Origin: CAYFKJ01 sp964401845
GTDB lineage: Bacteria > Pseudomonadota > Alphaproteobacteria > UBA2966
DNA length: 7,525 nucleotides
NCBI GenBank assembly: GCA_964401845.1
Contig: CAYOAD010000191.1
Coordinates: 1-7,525, forward strand
Direction: 5' to 3'
Of this stretch, positions 4,644-7,525 are shown piece by piece (the stretch's first letter is position 1; each line of letters begins with the position of its first letter). The translations under genes and the position numbers were made by a program. The notes beneath the pieces are model-generated. The model was given only the letters and a program-made list of their open reading frames with translations, did no database searches and was not told where the DNA came from.

Positions 4644-7525
4644 TTACGAACAGCCGCTGGTGCCGCCGCAGGTCTCGCACTTCATGCAGGTGCCGTTCCG
4701 CACCAGCGTGAAGTTTCCGCATTCCCCGCAAGCGTCGCCCTCGTACCCCTTGATCCGCGCTTCGCGGATCTTGGATAGCTTGTCGTCGACCGCCTCCTGT
4801 ACGGCCGCCGGGACGGCGACCGAACCACTTGCGCCGGCCTCACCACCGACGGCGATATCCTGACTACCTGTTGCCCCGGCGCCGTTATCTGACGCATTGG
4901 CGCTGCCTGGGACGACGTAAAGGTTGCTCCGTACGTAGCCGTTGCTGGCCAGACCGATCGCGGCGTCGAGCTGCGGCTCCAGCTGCGTGGGGTCACCCGC
5001 CTGGGCCTCGATCATGGTGTAGCTTTCGCCCAACGCGTCATGGCGCAGATCGTCCGGCTCGACGTGGCTGAGGTCGTTGCGGCCAAGGTAGGAGATGGCC
5101 AACTCGCGGAAGACGTAATCCAGCAGCGAGGTGGACATCTTGATGGCATCGTTGCCGGAGACCATGCCCGACGGCTCGAAACGCGTGAAGGTGAAGGCTT
5201 CGACGAACTCGTCCAAGGGCACGCCGTACTGCAAGCCGATGGATATCGCGATGGCGAAGTTGTTCATCAAACTTCGGAAGGCGGCACCTTCCTTGTGCAT
5301 GTCGATGAAAATCTCGCCGAGCGAACCGTCATCGTACTCACCGGTTCTCAGATAGACCTTGTGCCCGCCGACAGTGGCCTTTTGCGTATAGCCCTTGCGC
5401 CGCTCCGGCAGCCGGTTGCGGTTGGCTTGCTGCCAGATCTGGTTGACCACGCGTTCGGCGACGACCTGCGGGGCTTCGACCTGAGCATCGTCGCTGTCGT
5501 CAACGCCGTCAAAGTCGTTGTCCGCCACGGCGGCCAGAGGCTGCGAGAGTTTCGACCCGTCACGGTAGAGGGCATTGGCCTTGAGACCGAGCCGCCACGA
5601 CAGATCATACGCCGCCATGCAATCTTCGATGGTCGCCGTATTGGTCATGTTGATGGTTTTGGAAATGGCGCCGGAAATAAACGGTTGAGCCGCCGCCATC
5701 ATGCGTATGTGGCTTTCCCAGGAAAGATAACGCGTGCCCTTCTTGCCGCAGGGGCTGGCGCAGTCGAACACCGCCAGATGCTCGTCTTTCAGTTCCGCCG
5801 CGCCCTCCAGCGTCATGGCGCCGCAGCAATAGGTGTTGGCGTCATCGATTTCCGACTGGCTGAAACCCAACTCCGCCAGCATGTCGAAACCGAGGTCGTC
5901 GAGCTTTGCCGCTTCGATACCCAGTTCGTCCGTGCAGAAGTCTTCACCCAACGTGTATTTGTTGAAGGCGAACTTGATGTCGAAAGCGCTTTCGATCGCC
6001 GCTTCCAAAGCGTTGAGTTTTTCTATCGTAAAGCCCTTGGCCGCAAGCGATTCGTGGTTGATCCACGGGGCGTCCTTCAGCGTTCCATGCCCGACCGCGT
6101 AGGAGGTGATGTTTTTAACTTCCCCGTCGTCGTACCCCAGGGCCTCCAGCGCCTCGGGGACGCAGCGGTTGATGATGCGGAAATAGCCGCCGCCGGCCAG
6201 CTTCTTGAATTTGACCAAGGCGTAATCGGGCTCGATGCCCGTGGTGTCGCAGTCCATCACCAAACCGATGGTGCCGGTGGGGGCGATGACCGTGGCCTGG
6301 GCGTTGCGGAAACCATGGGCGGCGCCCAGCGTCACGGCTTTTTCCCAGGCGATGACGGCGGCCTTGGTGACTTCCTCATCCGGGCAGGCTTCGGCGTCGA
6401 GCATGACGGGCAGGGTGTTGAGCGCCTCGAATTCCCCACGCATGGCGTTGGCGGCGCGGGCATGGTTGCGCACCACCCGCATCATGTGTTCGGCGTTGGC
6501 CTCGTATTCCGGGAAGGTGCCCAGTTCGCCCGCCATCTCGGCCGACGTGGCGTAGGAGGTGCCGGTCAAAAGCGCGGAAATCGCGGCGCAAAGCGCGCGG
6601 CCTTCATCTGAATCATAGGACAGGCCATTGGTCATCAGGAGGCCGCCGAGATTAGCGTACCCGAGGCCCAGGGTGCGGTAGCGGTAGCTCAACTCGGCGA
6701 TCCGGTCGGACGGGAACTGCGCCATCATAACCGAAATCTCGAGCACCACCGTCCACAGACGGACGGCGTGGCTATAGGCCTGGGTGTCGAAGCTGCCGTC
6801 AGGCCGGCGGAATTTCATCAGGTTGAGCGAGGCCAGATTGCAGGCCGTGTCGTCCAGGAACATGTACTCCGAACACGGATTGGATCCCCGGATCTCGCCG
6901 CCCTCCGGGCAGGTATGCCAGTCGTTGATGGTGGTGTGGTACTGCACGCCGGGATCGGCCGAGGCCCACGCCGCCTCGCCGACGTTCTGCCACAAATCGC
7001 GGGCCTTGAGCTTCTTGTGGACCGCGCCGTCCTTGCGCCCGATCAGTTCCCAATCGTCGTCGTTCTTGACGGCGCGCAGGAAATCATCGGTCACGCGCAC
7101 GGAATTGTTGGCGTTCTGGCCCGAGACCGAACGGTAGCCTTCTCCATCCCAATCCGTGTCGTAGGTATCGAATTCGATTTCGGTGTAACCCTGCTGGGCG
7201 AACTGGATAACCCGCTGGATATAGTTTTCGGGCACCAGTGCGCGACGGGCTTCCCGCATCGCCTTTTTGAGTTCGGGATTGTCCGAGGGACTGAAGCGGC
7301 CGTCGCCCTCTACCGAATGGCAGGCCTTCATGACCAGCGTCAGATGTTTGGCGTTGATTTTGGAGCCCGTGACCAGGGCAGCGACTTTCTGCTCCTCGAC
7401 GGTTTTCCAGTTGATGAACTGTTCGACGTCCGGATGATCAATGTCGACGATGACCATCTTGGCGGCGCGCCGCGTCGTGCCGCCCGATTTGATGGCGCCG
7501 GCGGCGCGGTCGCCGACTTTGAGGA
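4644..7525 (-). CDS. nrdJ: Vitamin B12-dependent (class II) ribonucleotide reductase, 5' end outside window
   Basis: The visible 959 residues are the catalytic core and C-terminus of a class II ribonucleotide reductase. It uses adenosylcobalamin to make a cysteine thiyl radical and reduces ribonucleotides to deoxyribonucleotides without needing oxygen. The frame stays open to the window edge with no start, so roughly 250-270 N-terminal residues are missing by comparison with relatives, including the first redox cysteine. Numbered from the Met codon at 7457, the finger loop NPCSE has the radical cysteine C195 with N193 and E197. C206, eleven residues on, is the expected partner of the disulfide pair. 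APTGTIGL (392-399) is the phosphate-binding loop, and SGAISKTINM (595-604) is a conserved barrel segment. A TSCPD-type domain follows (about 686-795), then a glycine/alanine-rich linker (about 850-885). The end is a zinc-ribbon-like tail with C910, C913, C924, C927, C930 and C936, which relays electrons from thioredoxin. Any promoter or cobalamin riboswitch would lie to the right. All visible key residues are intact. Confidence 0.96.
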   Translation of the reverse strand, partial: LKVGDRAAGAIKSGGTTRRAAKMVIVDIDHPDVEQFINWKTVEEQKVAALVTGSKINAKHLTLVMKACHSVEGDGRFSPSDNPELKKAMREARRALVPENYIQRVIQFAQQGYTEIEFDTYDTDWDGEGYRSVSGQNANNSVRVTDDFLRAVKNDDDWELIGRKDGAVHKKLKARDLWQNVGEAAWASADPGVQYHTTINDWHTCPEGGEIRGSNPCSEYMFLDDTACNLASLNLMKFRRPDGSFDTQAYSHAVRLWTVVLEISVMMAQFPSDRIAELSYRYRTLGLGYANLGGLLMTNGLSYDSDEGRALCAAISALLTGTSYATSAEMAGELGTFPEYEANAEHMMRVVRNHARAANAMRGEFEALNTLPVMLDAEACPDEEVTKAAVIAWEKAVTLGAAHGFRNAQATVIAPTGTIGLVMDCDTTGIEPDYALVKFKKLAGGGYFRIINRCVPEALEALGYDDGEVKNITSYAVGHGTLKDAPWINHESLAAKGFTIEKLNALEAAIESAFDIKFAFNKYTLGEDFCTDELGIEAAKLDDLGFDMLAELGFSQSEIDDANTYCCGAMTLEGAAELKDEHLAVFDCASPCGKKGTRYLSWESHIRMMAAAQPFISGAISKTINMTNTATIEDCMAAYDLSWRLGLKANALYRDGSKLSQPLAAVADNDFDGVDDSDDAQVEAPQVVAERVVNQIWQQANRNRLPERRKGYTQKATVGGHKVYLRTGEYDDGSLGEIFIDMHKEGAAFRSLMNNFAIAISIGLQYGVPLDEFVEAFTFTRFEPSGMVSGNDAIKMSTSLLDYVFRELAISYLGRNDLSHVEPDDLRHDALGESYTMIEAQAGDPTQLEPQLDAAIGLASNGYVRSNLYVVPGSANASDNGAGATGSQDIAVGGEAGASGSVAVPAAVQEAVDDKLSKIREARIKGYEGDACGECGNFTLVRNGTCMKCETCGGTSGCS

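Noticed and set aside
4568..4778. A plus-strand frame starting at 4587, 11 bases after a GGGAGGA
   Set aside because: Most of it lies antisense to the nrdJ 3' end, the spacing is long, and its sequence is arginine/alanine-rich shadow composition. I see no protein features.
5040..6611. A 523-codon open frame on the plus strand opposite nrdJ
   Set aside because: It is an antisense shadow of intact nrdJ coding sequence, with no ribosome binding site or family motif. It arises from the same codon bias.

Overview
This window is ordinary chromosomal DNA, most likely from an alphaproteobacterium of the Rhodospirillales type. The assignment rests on three things: GC-rich codon third positions, an aspartyl-tRNA synthetase with the alphaproteobacterial motif-2 form (ARADRSPGEFYQLD rather than LRADRQPEFTQID), and a long B12-dependent ribonucleotide reductase that reads closely like the alphaproteobacterial NrdJ family. 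I see no phage, transposon, CRISPR or tRNA/rRNA signal, and base use looks even along the window.

Layout from left to right. At 44-1198 (minus) lies a complete ribonuclease D gene (rnd), which runs off toward a probable next gene at the left edge. A 184-base divergent intergenic region (1199-1382) separates it from aspS (1383-3203, plus), a complete bacterial-type aspartyl-tRNA synthetase. Only six bases after the aspS stop comes the stop codon of a convergent gene for a cytosolic pentapeptide-repeat protein (3210-4250, minus, start re-assigned to the ATG at 4250). A 393-base intergenic stretch (4251-4643) holds that gene's probable promoter and long leader, plus a strong intrinsic terminator (4515-4558, minus). 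The terminator ends transcripts of nrdJ (4644 to beyond 7525, minus), whose 5' part lies outside the window.

Functionally the genes are housekeeping: tRNA 3' processing and RNA turnover (Rnd), tRNA charging with aspartate (AspS) and oxygen-independent dNTP synthesis (NrdJ). Rnd and AspS share tRNA as substrate and a divergent control region. The pentapeptide protein is the only gene without an assignable role. Its most notable feature is a second copy of its N-terminal cap motif in the middle of the beta-helix.

I did not find a convincing new biological system. The points worth a second look are the duplicated cap, the mixed specificity markers in AspRS, a hairpin that presents a ribosome binding site and AUG in the pentapeptide gene's leader, the probable near-leaderless start of rnd, and the terminator-less convergent junction of aspS with the pentapeptide gene.
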